Made by a program: the position numbers and the translations under genes
Origin: Geomonas ferrireducens
Lineage (GTDB): Bacteria; Desulfobacterota; Desulfuromonadia; Geobacterales; Geobacteraceae
Reading direction: 5' to 3'
Length of the DNA: 64,000 nt
Assembly: GCF_004917065.1 (NCBI RefSeq)
Contig: NZ_SSYA01000001.1
Location: 1-64,000, forward strand
Notes under the pieces: generated by a model
The model's input: the letters and a program-made list of their open reading frames with translations, nothing else
What the model was told of the DNA's origin: nothing
Databases searched by the model: none
In this document: one piece after another, positions 43,471-52,949 of the stretch
Layout: every line of letters starts with the position of its first letter
Numbering within the stretch: the stretch's first letter is position 1

Positions 43471-44793
43471 TCACTCCGGTTCTGTTACTTTCTCCTCCTC
43501 CCGCTTCACGATCCGGACCTGGGTGATACCGGTCCGGGTCACTTCCTCGCAGGTGAGCAGATACTCGCCGAACGCCACTTTCTCCCCCTGTTCGGGGAAA
43601 CGACCGATCCGGTCCAGGATGAGCCCGGCCAGGGTGTCGTAGGGAAGGTCCTCACCCAGGTCGATCTCCAGCAGGTCCTCCAGATCGGAGACCGAGATGA
43701 AGGCATCGACCAGATAGCTCCCGTCCGCCATCACCTGCACCCGGCTAGGCTCCCCGACATCATGCTCGTCCTCGATCTCCCCAACCAGCTCCTCGAGCAG
43801 ATCCTCGGTGGTGACGATGCCGCTGATACTGCCGTACTCGTCCACCACGAACGCCATATGCACGCGGGTCTTCTGCATCTCCTTTAGAAGGTCGCTCACC
43901 TTCTTTCCTTCCGGAACGAAGACGGGGGGACGGACGATGGAGCGGATGTCGAAGTCCGGCTCGCGCACCATGCGCCCCAGGAGGTCCTTGCCGTGGATGA
44001 ACCCCACCGTCTCCTCGATGCTCCCTAGGTAGACCGGGTAGCGCGAGTACATGTTGTCCAGCACCCCGTTCAGGATCTCCTCGTTGGACTGGTTCAGGTC
44101 GAAGGCGACGATGCGGGTACGCGGCACCATGACCTCCCGCACGGCGGTGTGTGTGAAATCGAAGAGGTTGTCGATGAAGGTGTGCTCGGTTTCGCTGAAG
44201 ATGCCGCTCTCGTGTCCCTCGGCGACGATATGCTGCACCTCCTCCCGGGTGACGAAGGCCTCCCCCTCGCTCTTCAGCCCGAACAGGGCAAGCGTCGCCT
44301 TGGTGGAGAAGCTGAGCACCGAGACCAGGACGCCGGCTACGCGGGCGAGGAGGTTGATCGGTTGCGCCACGCGCAGCGCCACCTGTTCCGCGTACTGAAG
44401 CCCGATGGTCTTCGGGACCAGTTCCCCGAGGATGAGGGAGAGGTAGGAGATGGCGCTTACCACCAGGCCGATGGAGAGCGGCTCAGCGGCGTTTCTGACC
44501 ATCGCGAAGGGGGACATGAGAAACACGGGACGGATGTAATCGACCGCGATGACACCGCCCACCGCGGAAGCGGTCGAGCCGACGACGGTGACGCCGATCT
44601 GCACGATGGCGAGCAGTCGGTGCGGGTCCTTTTGCAGCGACTCGATCAGTGCGGCGCGCTGGTTCCCCATGGAGACCAGTTGCGCAACGCGGCTTTTTCT
44701 TATGGAGACGATGGCGAATTCAGCGCAGGAGAAAAATCCGTTCAGCAGTATGAGGACGGCTATGACCAGCAGTTCGACGAAGACGGTGTCCAA
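43471..44793 (-). CDS. CNNM/CorC-type membrane protein with CBS domains (hemolysin family)
   Basis: This 440-residue protein has an N-terminal DUF21 membrane domain (four helices, about 1-190, with [18 protein letters not shown]), a CBS pair (about 205-335, with MVPRT and [16 protein letters not shown]) and a C-terminal CorC_HlyC domain (about 345-430). The family is tied to Mg2+ or Co2+ transport and efflux. The hemolysin name is historical. TTG at 44793 is the likely start, with GGAGGG close upstream. It is convergent with terC. Confidence 0.9.
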   Translation of the reverse strand: MDTVFVELLVIAVLILLNGFFSCAEFAIVSIRKSRVAQLVSMGNQRAALIESLQKDPHRLLAIVQIGVTVVGSTASAVGGVIAVDYIRPVFLMSPFAMVRNAAEPLSIGLVVSAISYLSLILGELVPKTIGLQYAEQVALRVAQPINLLARVAGVLVSVLSFSTKATLALFGLKSEGEAFVTREEVQHIVAEGHESGIFSETEHTFIDNLFDFTHTAVREVMVPRTRIVAFDLNQSNEEILNGVLDNMYSRYPVYLGSIEETVGFIHGKDLLGRMVREPDFDIRSIVRPPVFVPEGKKVSDLLKEMQKTRVHMAFVVDEYGSISGIVTTEDLLEELVGEIEDEHDVGEPSRVQVMADGSYLVDAFISVSDLEDLLEIDLGEDLPYDTLAGLILDRIGRFPEQGEKVAFGEYLLTCEEVTRTGITQVRIVKREEEKVTEPE

Positions 44794-45022
44794 TTACCCT
44801 CCGGTAGTTCATGGCTCGCCAAGAAGGTGCCCTGGCTTGCTAATCTCAACAGGTGCTCATTTTCAACGCTAACCGGCACCTTGTCAACCTTTTGTAGTGG
44901 TTGGACGGCAGAAGCGGTCGTCTGGACGGGGATGCGGAGGGGGCATCGCCCTTTCAAGGGTTATAGGAAAATTCCCCGAAAGAAGAACAGAGCAGTCCAC
45001 GAAGCGTCGCAGGTGACCTCGC

Positions 45023-45126
45023 GCTCCCCCCTTTGCGAATGAGGAGCCTGCCCCCCGTAGCGCAGTTAGCGAAGGGGGAGCCTGCCCCCCGTAGCGCGGT
45101 TCGCGAAGGGGGGACAGGGGGATTTG
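45023..45126. repeat. Family A repeat cluster with a 34-bp tandem duplication
   Basis: Two 34-bp direct copies (45044-45077 and 45078-45111), each starting GAGCCTGCCCCCCGTAGCGC, are followed by an inverted family A core (TTCGCGAAGGGGGGACAGG...). A fragment CCCCCCTTTGCGAA lies at 45027-45039. The rest of the gene-free stretch 44794-45187 shows no other structure I can support. Confidence 0.75.
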
Positions 45127-45187
45127 TCTTGAGGGAACCGAGCGGAGGTGCGGCGGCCACCGCTTGGGTGGCCGCTAAAGGGGGGGG

Positions 45188-45688
45188 CTACTTGCCGATC
45201 TTGAAGGAAAGCAGGAAACGATCGTCGCCGCAGATGAAGGGCATCACGAGGGACTCGGCACTGGAGACGCTCTCAAGGGCGTAGTCGTTGCCGTAGATGA
45301 CGGTTGGGATGGAGAGGTTGATGTCCGCCCCGCCGGGGGAGAAGATGTGCTTCACGTCCCCGCCGACCATGTTGGCGATCTCTCCCATGGCGTCGTTCAC
45401 ATCGTCATCCACCTCGGTGATATCCATTCCGAGCATGTTCGAGGTGACCTGGAGCGCCAGCCGCTTCGGGCAGTGTATTGCGAGGATCCCGGTATGGCTC
45501 CCGGCGAGGCCGACCATACTGGTGACCGTCTCGTGGAAGTTGAGCACCGGCTCGTCCAGAGGGGGTTCGTCTACCACGTCGAGCATGACCATCGTGGAGA
45601 ACACCCCGCGGGTTATATCGGCTATGGTCTTCCGGACCGCTTCTTCGGTGGTATTGGCATCGCTCAAGACCGCGGCATCAAGCCCCAT
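45188..45688 (-). CDS. CheX-type chemotaxis phosphatase family protein
   Basis: This roughly 166-residue cytoplasmic protein has the CheX/CheC layout, with the catalytic pattern E-x2-N in MGEIANMVGGDVK. CheX removes phosphate from CheY-type receivers. No che gene is adjacent, so the partner may be any of the many receivers in the genome. ATG at 45688 is preferred over the in-frame ATG at 45694 because AGGAGG is then 6 nt upstream. Confidence 0.85.
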   Translation of the reverse strand: MGLDAAVLSDANTTEEAVRKTIADITRGVFSTMVMLDVVDEPPLDEPVLNFHETVTSMVGLAGSHTGILAIHCPKRLALQVTSNMLGMDITEVDDDVNDAMGEIANMVGGDVKHIFSPGGADINLSIPTVIYGNDYALESVSSAESLVMPFICGDDRFLLSFKIGK

Positions 45689-45792
45689 TTCCATCCTCCT
45701 CGCTTCCGAGTTGAACTACCATATCGGCTCATCAGCCGGCAAAACAGTACACAGGTGTATTCGGCAGTAATCACTGCGACTTTAGAAACTTT

Positions 45793-46998
45793 TCAGCAGA
45801 CCCGGTACTCTCCCCTGGCAAGGGCGAGACAGAAGTCGTTAATCGAGGCGAACTCACGCCGCATGACCTCCCGCACCGCCTCTTCAACCTGGGCGACCTC
45901 CCCCCCCGGCTCCATGACGAGTTGGGCGTCGGCCATCTGCGGCTCGTCCACCGGCGCGCCGATCCTGCTCAGGAGCATGACGTTCGCACCCTGCACCCCG
46001 GGGACCGACTTGCAGATGGAGCGGGCCATCTTGTGCGACAGGAGGTTGTAGATCTTGCCGACGTGGCTTACCGGGTTCTTACCGGCCGCGGCCTCGGTGC
46101 CGATGGGACGCCCGATCGGGATGACGCCGTTCACCCGGTTGCCGCGCCCGACCTGTCCGGAATCCGCGTCCTCGGCCGAGGTACCGAGAAGCGAGAGGTA
46201 GACGCCCCCAAGTCCCCGCCCCGCCTGATCCAGGGTGTTGTAGTAGACCCGCACCCGGGCGAAGCCGGTACAGGTCGCCTCCAAAAAGCACCGCATCTCT
46301 GCCGCGACGGCCTCTTTCCTCTCGAAGTATTCCCGCTCGGAGTTCACCTTTGCCGCGAGCAGGGGCATCGCGACGGTCAGCTCCAGTTCGTCACCGTAGC
46401 GAAGCCCCATCACCTTCACGTCCTCGCCGGTCTCCGGGAAGAGGTGCTTGAAGCGCTCGCCGTTCAGCTCCCGTTCCAGGGAAAGGACGGCGCACTCGGT
46501 GGGGCTCAAGGGATAGTAGCCTACCGCGGCGGAGGTGTCGTTCGCCCCCCTCACCGCTCCGGGGCGTGCGAAGATGTCGGTCAGCTCTTGGGAGCCGGGG
46601 GCGAGCTTGAAGCGGTAGGCCAGGTGCCGTTCCGGGTCGACGTGGCGCAGGTTCCCCCTGATCCACCCTTTAGCCGCATCGAGGGCGATGTCGCGTACCG
46701 GGATCTCCCTGCCGGCAACCGTAAAGGTAGCGCGGTCGCCGATGGTGAGTTCCATGGGCTCCAGCACCTCACCGCCGCCAAAACGCTTCTCGACGCGCCC
46801 GGCCGCGAGGAGCCCCTTGTCGATGTTGTGGTGCAGGATGACGCCGAACTCGGCGAGGTAGGCCTGGGAAAGGGCGACCGAGATGGCGTCCATGATGCAG
46901 TCGCAGATCTGGTCCGGGTGCCCGGTCCCCTTGCGCTCCACCATTTCGACCCGCTGCTCGGTAACTTTAGTGCCGCGAAACTCCTCAACGACCAGCAT
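45793..46998 (-). CDS. S-adenosylmethionine synthetase, archaeal type
   Basis: This 401-residue protein matches the archaeal methionine adenosyltransferase family, not bacterial MetK. Supporting patterns are VERKGTGHPDQICD near residue 22, LHHNIDKGLL near 55, RVNGVIPIGRP and ANVMLLSRIGAPVDEP in the C-terminal half. It makes SAM from methionine and ATP. A bacterial MetK elsewhere in the genome is possible, and the archaeal type often sits beside one in bacteria. It is monocistronic with GGAGGA upstream of ATG at 46998. Confidence 0.88.
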   Translation of the reverse strand: MLVVEEFRGTKVTEQRVEMVERKGTGHPDQICDCIMDAISVALSQAYLAEFGVILHHNIDKGLLAAGRVEKRFGGGEVLEPMELTIGDRATFTVAGREIPVRDIALDAAKGWIRGNLRHVDPERHLAYRFKLAPGSQELTDIFARPGAVRGANDTSAAVGYYPLSPTECAVLSLERELNGERFKHLFPETGEDVKVMGLRYGDELELTVAMPLLAAKVNSEREYFERKEAVAAEMRCFLEATCTGFARVRVYYNTLDQAGRGLGGVYLSLLGTSAEDADSGQVGRGNRVNGVIPIGRPIGTEAAAGKNPVSHVGKIYNLLSHKMARSICKSVPGVQGANVMLLSRIGAPVDEPQMADAQLVMEPGGEVAQVEEAVREVMRREFASINDFCLALARGEYRVC

Positions 46999-47110
46999 CG
47001 GCTCCTCCTTTCACCCCGGACGGCGCGGCAGTCCGGGCAATTGAAGAATAGTAGCGGAAAAAGGAGGGGGTGCAATTAATGGGAAAGACGGGGTGAAGAA
47101 GGGGGATGGA

Positions 47111-47506
47111 TCAGAAGTGCCGGCGCACCACGAAGCCGCCGCGGGCAATTTTCGCCTGCAGCCAGAGACCGAGCCACATCTTGATGACGCGCCTGGTAGC
47201 GGGGATGAGGAAGAAGATGCCGAGAAAGTCGGTGAAAAAGCCGGGCGTGGTGAGGAGCACGCCGCCGATGAAGATAAGGGCGCCGTCTAAAAGCTGCGCC
47301 GCGGGAAGCCGCCCCTGGGCCAGCTCGTCGCGGATCTGGCCGAGCACCCGCCCTCCCTGGTGGCGTATGAGCCAGGCGCCCAGAAGGCTCATGGCAAGGA
47401 GGATCGAGACGGTGGCGACGCCGCCGATGACCTGCCCCACCTTTATGATGAGGTAGATCTCGATGACCGGGACGATGAGGAAGATGAGAAATAGTCTGAA
47501 GAACAT
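47111..47506 (-). CDS. fxsA: FxsA-family membrane protein
   Basis: This 131-residue inner-membrane protein has four hydrophobic segments and the FxsA pattern (PVIEIYLIIKVG early, then GALIFIGGVLLTTPGFFTDFLG). E. coli FxsA relieves exclusion of phage T7 by F plasmids. The normal cellular role is unknown. A basic C-terminus (VVRRHF) follows the last helix. It is a single gene downstream of the ParDE pair. Confidence 0.9.
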   Translation of the reverse strand: MFFRLFLIFLIVPVIEIYLIIKVGQVIGGVATVSILLAMSLLGAWLIRHQGGRVLGQIRDELAQGRLPAAQLLDGALIFIGGVLLTTPGFFTDFLGIFFLIPATRRVIKMWLGLWLQAKIARGGFVVRRHF

Positions 47507-47536
47507 GGCTCCCCTTTTTTCTTTGCAGCTTTGTAC

Positions 47537-47842
47537 TCAGCGGCCGAGAAGGCGATCCTTGACATGCATCGCTTGGTGCAAGACACGGATGATATCAACG
47601 TCTCCGTCGACGGTGTCCTTAAAAAAGATCAGATGCCGTTGGCAGTGATACCGCTTATATTCGGGCAAAATATGTGAGCAGTCCTGCACGTGCAGCCCAC
47701 CAGCGGCCAGCTTCTCAAAGCACTTGTATAACGCCGCCAGGTAGGCGTCTCTTTGCTTTCGCCCCCATGTCTTAGACGTGTATCGGCCTATCTCCATGAG
47801 GTCTTCCTTTGCCTTTTGCCTCAGGAAATATCTGCCTGCCAC
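47537..47842 (-). CDS. parE: ParE-family toxin
   Basis: This 101-residue protein has the RelE/ParE fold pattern (LRQKAKEDLMEIGRYT near 7-22, YKRYHCQRHLIFFK and IIRVLHQAMH). ParE toxins poison DNA gyrase. The gene lies 2 nt after the antitoxin gene on the same strand, as in typical parDE modules. All parts of the toxin appear intact. Confidence 0.88.
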   Translation of the reverse strand: MAGRYFLRQKAKEDLMEIGRYTSKTWGRKQRDAYLAALYKCFEKLAAGGLHVQDCSHILPEYKRYHCQRHLIFFKDTVDGDVDIIRVLHQAMHVKDRLLGR

Positions 47843-47844
47843 GA

Positions 47845-48084
47845 TTAGGCCTCTTCCGCATTCAACTCGGCAAGGAGCTGGTCAAGTGAACATGCCACCC
47901 TTTCACTCGCCTCGCCTTCCTGCAGTGCCTTGCGCAGGAGTTTGAGCTTCACGTCGTTTTCCTCAAGAAGGCGCAATCCCGCGCGGACGGTTTCACTTAC
48001 CGAACTGAAGTTACCTTCACGGATCTGCTCGTTGATGAAATCTTCGAAGTGCTCTCCGAGCGTTATGCTGGTGTTCTTAGCCAT
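47845..48084 (-). CDS. parD: ParD-family antitoxin
   Basis: This 79-residue antitoxin has an N-terminal ribbon-helix-helix (NTSITLGEHFEDFINEQI, SSVSETVRAGLRLLEE) that binds its own promoter, and an acidic C-terminal tail that should wrap the toxin. ATG at 48084 is chosen because GGAGG lies 7 nt upstream; the frame is open seven codons further. The toxin gene follows directly. Confidence 0.88.
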   Translation of the reverse strand: MAKNTSITLGEHFEDFINEQIREGNFSSVSETVRAGLRLLEENDVKLKLLRKALQEGEASERVACSLDQLLAELNAEEA

Positions 48085-48178
48085 AACCTGTCCTCCCCCG
48101 CACACTATATATTATTTTTTGGTACCGCTCAACCATCTCCAGCTCCGCTCTCAGTGCCGACAATTGTTGACCGTCTTT

Positions 48179-48216
48179 GAAAAAAAAAGCGCCGTGACCA
48201 GGGAAAGTCACGGCGC
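48179..48216 (-). terminator. Terminator of the NtrX-like regulator
   Basis: On the minus strand a 10-bp perfect stem, GCGCCGTGAC with GTCACGGCGC, and an 8-nt loop are followed by ten T (48179-48188). Confidence 0.92.
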
Positions 48217-48244
48217 AAGATTTCGGATACGGTACTGACGGCTT

Positions 48245-49618
48245 CTATTTCTTCATGTCGATGCCGTAGCTCTTGATCTTTCTGTGCAGGTTGCTCCGCT
48301 CCAGTTCGATCGCTTCGGCGGTCTTGGAGACGTTCCAGTCGTTCTCCTCGAGCTTCTGGATGATGAACTCGCGCTCGAACTCCTCGCGCGCCTCCCTTAA
48401 ACTGGAAAGCTCCAGCACGCTGTCGAGTTTCCCCGCGCCCGCCTCGCGCTCGGCCGCGGTGTTCAGGTAGTCGGGGAGGTGGTTCAGCGTAATGGTGCCG
48501 CCGGGGGTCATGATCACCAGGCGCTCGACGATGTTCTTCAACTCCCGGACGTTACCGGGCCAGTCGTAGCGCTTGAGTGCATCCATCGCCTCGGGGACGA
48601 TGCGCTTTCTCTCCCTCCCCTCCTGATCGCAGAACGCCTCCAGAAAGTAGCCGGCCAGGAGCGGGATGTCCTCGCGACGCTCGCGCAGGGGGGGCACTTT
48701 GAAGGGGACCACGTTGAGGCGGTAGTAGAGGTCCTCGCGGAAGGTGCCGTTTTTGATCTCCTCCTCGAGGAGCTTGTTGGTGGCGGCCACGATGCGGACG
48801 TCGACCTCCATGGTCCGCGTCCCCCCTACCCTTTCGAACTTCTTCTCCTGCAGGATGCGCAGCACCTTCGCCTGGGTCTTGAGCGACATGTCGCCGATCT
48901 CGTCCAGGAAAAGGGTCCCGCCGTCGGCCAGGTCAAACTTCCCCTTCTTCTGCGCGACGGCACCGGTAAAGGCGCCCCGCTCGTGACCGAAGAGCTCGCT
49001 CTCGATGAGTTCCTCTGGGATGGCGGCGCAGTTTATCTCGATGAAGGGCTTGTCGCGGCGCTGGCTGTGATAGTGCACCGAGCGGGCCACGAGCTCCTTG
49101 CCGGTGCCGTTCTCGCCGGTGATGAGGACCGAGGCGTTGGTGGGGGCGACCAAGCGGATCTGGTCGGCCAGTTGCTGCATGGGGGCCGAGGTTCCGATCA
49201 TCTCGTGTCCCTGCTGCACCTGGCCCCGAAGCGCCGCGTTCTCTTCCTTCAGGCGCGTCATGGCGAGGGCGTTTTCCACCGTGACCACCACCTTCTCCAG
49301 GGAGAGCGGCTTCTCGATGAAATCGTAGGCACCGAGTTTCGTGGACTTGACCGCGGTCTCGATGGTGCCGTGACCGCTCATCATGATGACGTTCAGCCCC
49401 GGATGCAGCTCCTTCAGGCGCTTGAGCGTCTCGATGCCGTCCATCCTGGGCATCCAGATGTCGAGGAGCACGAGCCCCGGGAGCTCCTTGTTGCACATGG
49501 CGAGCGCCTCGACGCCGTCCGCGGCGCACACGGTGCGGTACCCTTCGTCCTCGAGGATCCCGGCGAGCGAGGAGCGGATTCCCTCCTCGTCGTCCACTAT
49601 CAGAATGGTGTCGGTCAT
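48245..49618 (-). CDS. Sigma-54-dependent response regulator, NtrX/NtrC type
   Basis: This 457-residue activator has a receiver (D53, K103), an AAA+ domain and a C-terminal Fis-type HTH. Walker A is GENGTGKE (168-175), the sigma-54 loop is a canonical GAFTGA (215-220), and LFLDEIGD is Walker B. The HTH has WNVSKTAEAIELERSNLHRKI. The C-terminal sequence resembles NtrX. No kinase gene is adjacent. The gene lies 12 nt after the aminotransferase gene on the same strand. Confidence 0.9.
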   Translation of the reverse strand: MTDTILIVDDEEGIRSSLAGILEDEGYRTVCAADGVEALAMCNKELPGLVLLDIWMPRMDGIETLKRLKELHPGLNVIMMSGHGTIETAVKSTKLGAYDFIEKPLSLEKVVVTVENALAMTRLKEENAALRGQVQQGHEMIGTSAPMQQLADQIRLVAPTNASVLITGENGTGKELVARSVHYHSQRRDKPFIEINCAAIPEELIESELFGHERGAFTGAVAQKKGKFDLADGGTLFLDEIGDMSLKTQAKVLRILQEKKFERVGGTRTMEVDVRIVAATNKLLEEEIKNGTFREDLYYRLNVVPFKVPPLRERREDIPLLAGYFLEAFCDQEGRERKRIVPEAMDALKRYDWPGNVRELKNIVERLVIMTPGGTITLNHLPDYLNTAAEREAGAGKLDSVLELSSLREAREEFEREFIIQKLEENDWNVSKTAEAIELERSNLHRKIKSYGIDMKK

Positions 49619-49630
49619 TACGCTCCCTTG

Positions 49631-50824
49631 CTAGCCGGAAAGCCCCGCTTCGCGGGCGAGGTTCCTCCAGGCGGGGAGGCTCCTCTCGATCATCCCCTTG
49701 TCCACGCAGTAGGCGATGCGGAAAAAGCCCGGTGCGCCGAAGCCCGCCCCGGGGACGAGGAGGATGCGGTGCTTCTGGGCCATCTTGACGAACTCGACGT
49801 CATCGGCCAGGGGCGACTTCGGGAAGAGGTAGAAGGCACCGTCGGGCTTAACCATGGAGAAGCCCATGGCGGTGAGCGAATCGTAGAGGAGGTCGCGCTT
49901 CACGCGGTAGGCGTCGATGTCCACGGAGACGTGCTGCAGCCCCGCCACCAGGCGCTGCATGAGGGCGGGCGCGTTCACGAAGCCGAGCACGCGGTTGGAG
50001 AAGACCGCCCCCTCCATGAACTGCTCCACGTTCTTCATGTTCGGGCTCGCAGCTAAGTAGCCTATGCGCTCGCCGGGAAGGGCGAGGTCCTTGGAGTGCG
50101 AAGTGACGATGACCGAGTTCTGCACGTAACGGAAGATGTTCGGGACGTTCTTGCCGTCGTAGGCGATGCGGGCGTACGGTTCGTCGGAGATGACCAGGAT
50201 CTGCCGGTTAAGCTCCTTCTCCTTTGCCGCCACCATGTCGCCCAGGGCCTTGAGGCTTTCCGCCGGGTAGATGACGCCGGTCGGGTTGTTCGGGGAGCAG
50301 ATGATTATGGCGCGGGTCTTATGGGTGACCGCGGCGGCGATGGCCGGGACATCGAGCTGGAAGGTCTCGCGGTCGGTCCAGACCTCGACCGGGACGCCGC
50401 CGTGGTTGTCGATGTAGAAGCGGTACTCGACGAAGAACGGCGTCAGGAGGATCACCTCGTCCCCCTGGTTGAGGATCGTCTTCAGCACCACGTTGAGCGC
50501 GCCGCCGGCACCGCAGGTCATCACCACCTGGCTGCCTTGGACCGGGAGCTCGCTTGCCGCGGCCAACATGCGGGCCACGGCGTCTCTGGTCTCCTGATAC
50601 CCGGCGTTGTTCATGTAACGGTGCATGCCCGGAACCGGGTCCTTGGCGAGTTTTGCGAACTCGTCCTGGAACGCCGCGGGGGGCTCGACGTCGGGGTTCC
50701 CCAGGGTGAAGTCGTACACCTGGTCGGCGCCGAATTCCTTTCTGAGCTTCTCCCCTTCCTCGAACATCTTCCTGATCCACGACGATTTCGCAATGAAACC
50801 GGCTATCTTGTCGGCAACAGGCAT
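49631..50824 (-). CDS. Pyridoxal phosphate aminotransferase (class I/II)
   Basis: This 397-residue cytoplasmic enzyme has fold-type I aminotransferase features: SPNNPTGVIYP (near 175), SDEPYARIAYDG and the PLP-lysine region SHSKDLALPGERIGY near 245. It resembles aspartate or aromatic aminotransferase-like proteins (annotated as pyridoxal phosphate-dependent aminotransferase). The substrate cannot be set from sequence alone. It is divergent from metY with 179 nt between. Confidence 0.9.
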   Translation of the reverse strand: MPVADKIAGFIAKSSWIRKMFEEGEKLRKEFGADQVYDFTLGNPDVEPPAAFQDEFAKLAKDPVPGMHRYMNNAGYQETRDAVARMLAAASELPVQGSQVVMTCGAGGALNVVLKTILNQGDEVILLTPFFVEYRFYIDNHGGVPVEVWTDRETFQLDVPAIAAAVTHKTRAIIICSPNNPTGVIYPAESLKALGDMVAAKEKELNRQILVISDEPYARIAYDGKNVPNIFRYVQNSVIVTSHSKDLALPGERIGYLAASPNMKNVEQFMEGAVFSNRVLGFVNAPALMQRLVAGLQHVSVDIDAYRVKRDLLYDSLTAMGFSMVKPDGAFYLFPKSPLADDVEFVKMAQKHRILLVPGAGFGAPGFFRIAYCVDKGMIERSLPAWRNLAREAGLSG

Positions 50825-50933
50825 GCTACCCTCCTTGGTTTGGTGTTCAGTTTTATTAACACATTACGTAAACCGGGGCAAGGCGTATTCCCCCCCGGCG
50901 ATCACCCTACCGAAGCACCATTTTAATATTTCC

Positions 50934-50962
50934 CTGCATTCGCCCGGACAATCTGCTATGAT
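50934..50962 (+). promoter_or_regulatory. Predicted promoter of the sulfhydrylase gene
   Basis: CTGCAT (50934-50939) and TATGAT (50957-50962) have a 17-nt spacer, and the gene starts 42 nt later. No SAM riboswitch was recognised here. Confidence 0.45.
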
Positions 50963-51003
50963 ACGCGCCTTGCCTTGTCATCAGAACCTAGAAGGAGGGA
51001 ACA

Positions 51004-52287
51004 ATGAAGAAGCATTGGCGCATCGAGACCCAGGCGATCCAGGAGGGATTCACCCCGAAGGACGGTGACCCGCGCATCCTGCCCATCTACCAGAGCACCA
51101 CCTACAAGTTTTCCAGCGCGGAGCACGTGGCGAAGCTGTTCGACCTCGAGGTGGGGGGACACTTCTACACCCGGCTATCGAACCCGACCGCGGAAGGTTT
51201 CGAGGTGAAGATCGCGGCCATGGAGGGGGGCGTCGCAGCGATGGCGACCTCGAGCGGCCAGGCGGCCTCGACCATGGCGGTGATGAACATCTGCCAAGCC
51301 GGTCAGCATGTGGTCGCCGCCAGCACCCTGTACGGCGGCACCTACTCGCTCTTCGCCAACACCTTCCCGAAAATGGGGATCGAGGTGACCTTCGTGGACC
51401 CGGAGGCCGACGAGGCGACCATCTGTGCGGCCTTTCGCCCCGAGACCCGCTGCCTGTTCGGTGAAACCATCGGCAACCCCGGGCTCAACATCCTTGATTT
51501 CGACAAGTTCTCCCGCATCGCGAAGAAGATGCAGGTACCGCTCATCATCGACAACACCTTCCCGACACCCTACCTCTGCCGTCCCTTCGAGCACGGCGCC
51601 GACATCATTGTCCATTCGGCCACCAAGTACATCGACGGGCACGCGACCAGCGTCGGCGGGGTGATCATCGACAGCGGCAACTTCGACTGGGGGTGCGGCA
51701 AGTACCCCGAGATGACGGAGCCCGACGAGAGCTACCATGGCCTCAAGTACCTGGAGACCTTCGGCAAGCTCGCCTACATCGTCAAGGCGCGCGTGCAGCT
51801 CATGCGCGATCTGGGCCCCTGCCCCGCCCCGATGAATGCCTTTTTGTTCAACCTGGGGCTCGAGACGCTCCCGCTTCGGATGCAGCGCCACTCCGAGAAC
51901 GCGCTCGCCATGGCGAAATACCTCGAAAAGCACGAGGCGGTCTCGTGGGTGAACTACCCCGGGCTTGAAAGCCACAAGAGCCACGAGCGTGCCAAGAAGT
52001 ACCTCCCCAAGGGGGCGAGCGGCGTGCTTACCTTCGGCATCAAGGGTGGCGCCGCGGCTGGCAAGAAGTTCATGGAGAGCTGCCAGTTAGTTGCGCTCGT
52101 GGTGCACGTAGGGGATGCGAGGAGCTGCGTTTTGCACCCGGCGAGCACGACGCACCGCCAGCTCTCCGAGGAGCAGCAGATCGCTTCCGGCGTCTCGCCG
52201 GACCTGATCAGGCTCTCGGTAGGGATCGAGCACATCGACGACCTGATCGAGGACGTGAACCAGGCGCTTTTAGCCAGCCAAAAGTAA
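51004..52287 (+). CDS. O-acetylhomoserine sulfhydrylase-like (Cys/Met metabolism PLP enzyme)
   Basis: This 427-residue enzyme belongs to the Cys/Met metabolism PLP family. Features are GGHFYTRLSNPT (near 50), the substrate and PLP segments TSSGQAAS, IDNTFPTPYLCRP and the PLP lysine in HSATKYIDGHA. The extra-long form and the segment SGVLTFGIKGG match O-acetylhomoserine aminocarboxypropyltransferase (MetY), which makes homocysteine from sulfide. ATG at 51004 has AAGGAGGGA 4 nt upstream. Confidence 0.9.
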   Translation: MKKHWRIETQAIQEGFTPKDGDPRILPIYQSTTYKFSSAEHVAKLFDLEVGGHFYTRLSNPTAEGFEVKIAAMEGGVAAMATSSGQAASTMAVMNICQAGQHVVAASTLYGGTYSLFANTFPKMGIEVTFVDPEADEATICAAFRPETRCLFGETIGNPGLNILDFDKFSRIAKKMQVPLIIDNTFPTPYLCRPFEHGADIIVHSATKYIDGHATSVGGVIIDSGNFDWGCGKYPEMTEPDESYHGLKYLETFGKLAYIVKARVQLMRDLGPCPAPMNAFLFNLGLETLPLRMQRHSENALAMAKYLEKHEAVSWVNYPGLESHKSHERAKKYLPKGASGVLTFGIKGGAAAGKKFMESCQLVALVVHVGDARSCVLHPASTTHRQLSEEQQIASGVSPDLIRLSVGIEHIDDLIEDVNQALLASQK

Positions 52288-52302
52288 GATAGGCTGAAAA
52301 AC

Positions 52303-52338
52303 AAATCCCCCCTGCCCCCCCTTCGCAAAGGGGGGGAC
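52303..52338. repeat. Interspersed repeat, family A
   Basis: This copy has AAATCCCCCCTG, CCCCCC and TTCGCAAAGGGGGGG, and lies just after the sulfhydrylase stop. It lacks the T of the other copies (CTGCC instead of CTGTCC). Confidence 0.8.
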
Positions 52339-52379
52339 GCCGGGGCGGCGGCAGCAGCGAAAAAATCCCCAAAAAGAAA

Positions 52380-52415
52380 GGGGCGAGTGGATTTCCACTC
52401 GCCCCTTTTGCTTTA
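52380..52415. terminator. Terminator between the sulfhydrylase and ychJ genes
   Basis: A 12-bp perfect stem, GGGGCGAGTGGA with TCCACTCGCCCC, is followed by TTTTGCTTT on the plus strand and by CTTTCTTTTT on the minus strand. It can serve both convergent genes. Confidence 0.85.
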
Positions 52416-52426
52416 ACACGGCCGGG

Positions 52427-52915
52427 TTACTTGCCGCAGCACTTCTTGTACTTCATTCCGCTGCCGCAGCTGCACGGATCGTTGCGCCCGATCTTAGGAG
52501 AGGTCCTCATGATCGGCTGCTGGGTCACCGGTTTGCCGTCGGTGAAGAGCCAACCCTGCTTCTCCTTCTTGAACAGGGCACGCTCGTGGTGCACACGGTC
52601 CTGCCCCTGCTCCTTCCAGCGCGCGATGAACTCGACCTCACCGGTCGTATCATCCTTGCCGCCGTCCTTGGTGGCGACGATCTCCAGCCCCACCCATTCG
52701 GACTTCTCAGCCCACTCGCGGGTTCCGTCGGCGTCATACCCTTCGCGGTGCTTCGGGTGGGTGCTCTCGAAAATGAAATCGGTCTCCACGTTGACGTACG
52801 CGGCGTAGCGCGCACGCATCAACGCCTCGGCCGTCTCGGCTGCACGCTCACCCTTGATGATGGGGCGGCAGCATTCGGCGTAAGCCAGGGCGCTGCCACA
52901 GGCACAAAGCTCCAT
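52427..52915 (-). CDS. ychJ: YchJ-family protein with SEC-C motifs
   Basis: This 162-residue protein has Cys motifs at both ends ([13 protein letters not shown] near the start, [13 protein letters not shown] at the end), matching SEC-C zinc motifs. The middle ([23 protein letters not shown]) is a SnoaL/NTF2-like YchJ domain. The family role is unknown; SEC-C motifs also occur on SecA. It is followed by a shared terminator and belongs to no obvious operon. Confidence 0.9.
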   Translation of the reverse strand: MELCACGSALAYAECCRPIIKGERAAETAEALMRARYAAYVNVETDFIFESTHPKHREGYDADGTREWAEKSEWVGLEIVATKDGGKDDTTGEVEFIARWKEQGQDRVHHERALFKKEKQGWLFTDGKPVTQQPIMRTSPKIGRNDPCSCGSGMKYKKCCGK

Positions 52916-52949
52916 CAGTTACTCCTCCTCTTGTTGTTTATAGTTCCCG

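Noticed and set aside
50825-51003. SAM riboswitch before the sulfhydrylase gene
   Set aside because: No aptamer core or terminator is present; a plain promoter explains the gap.
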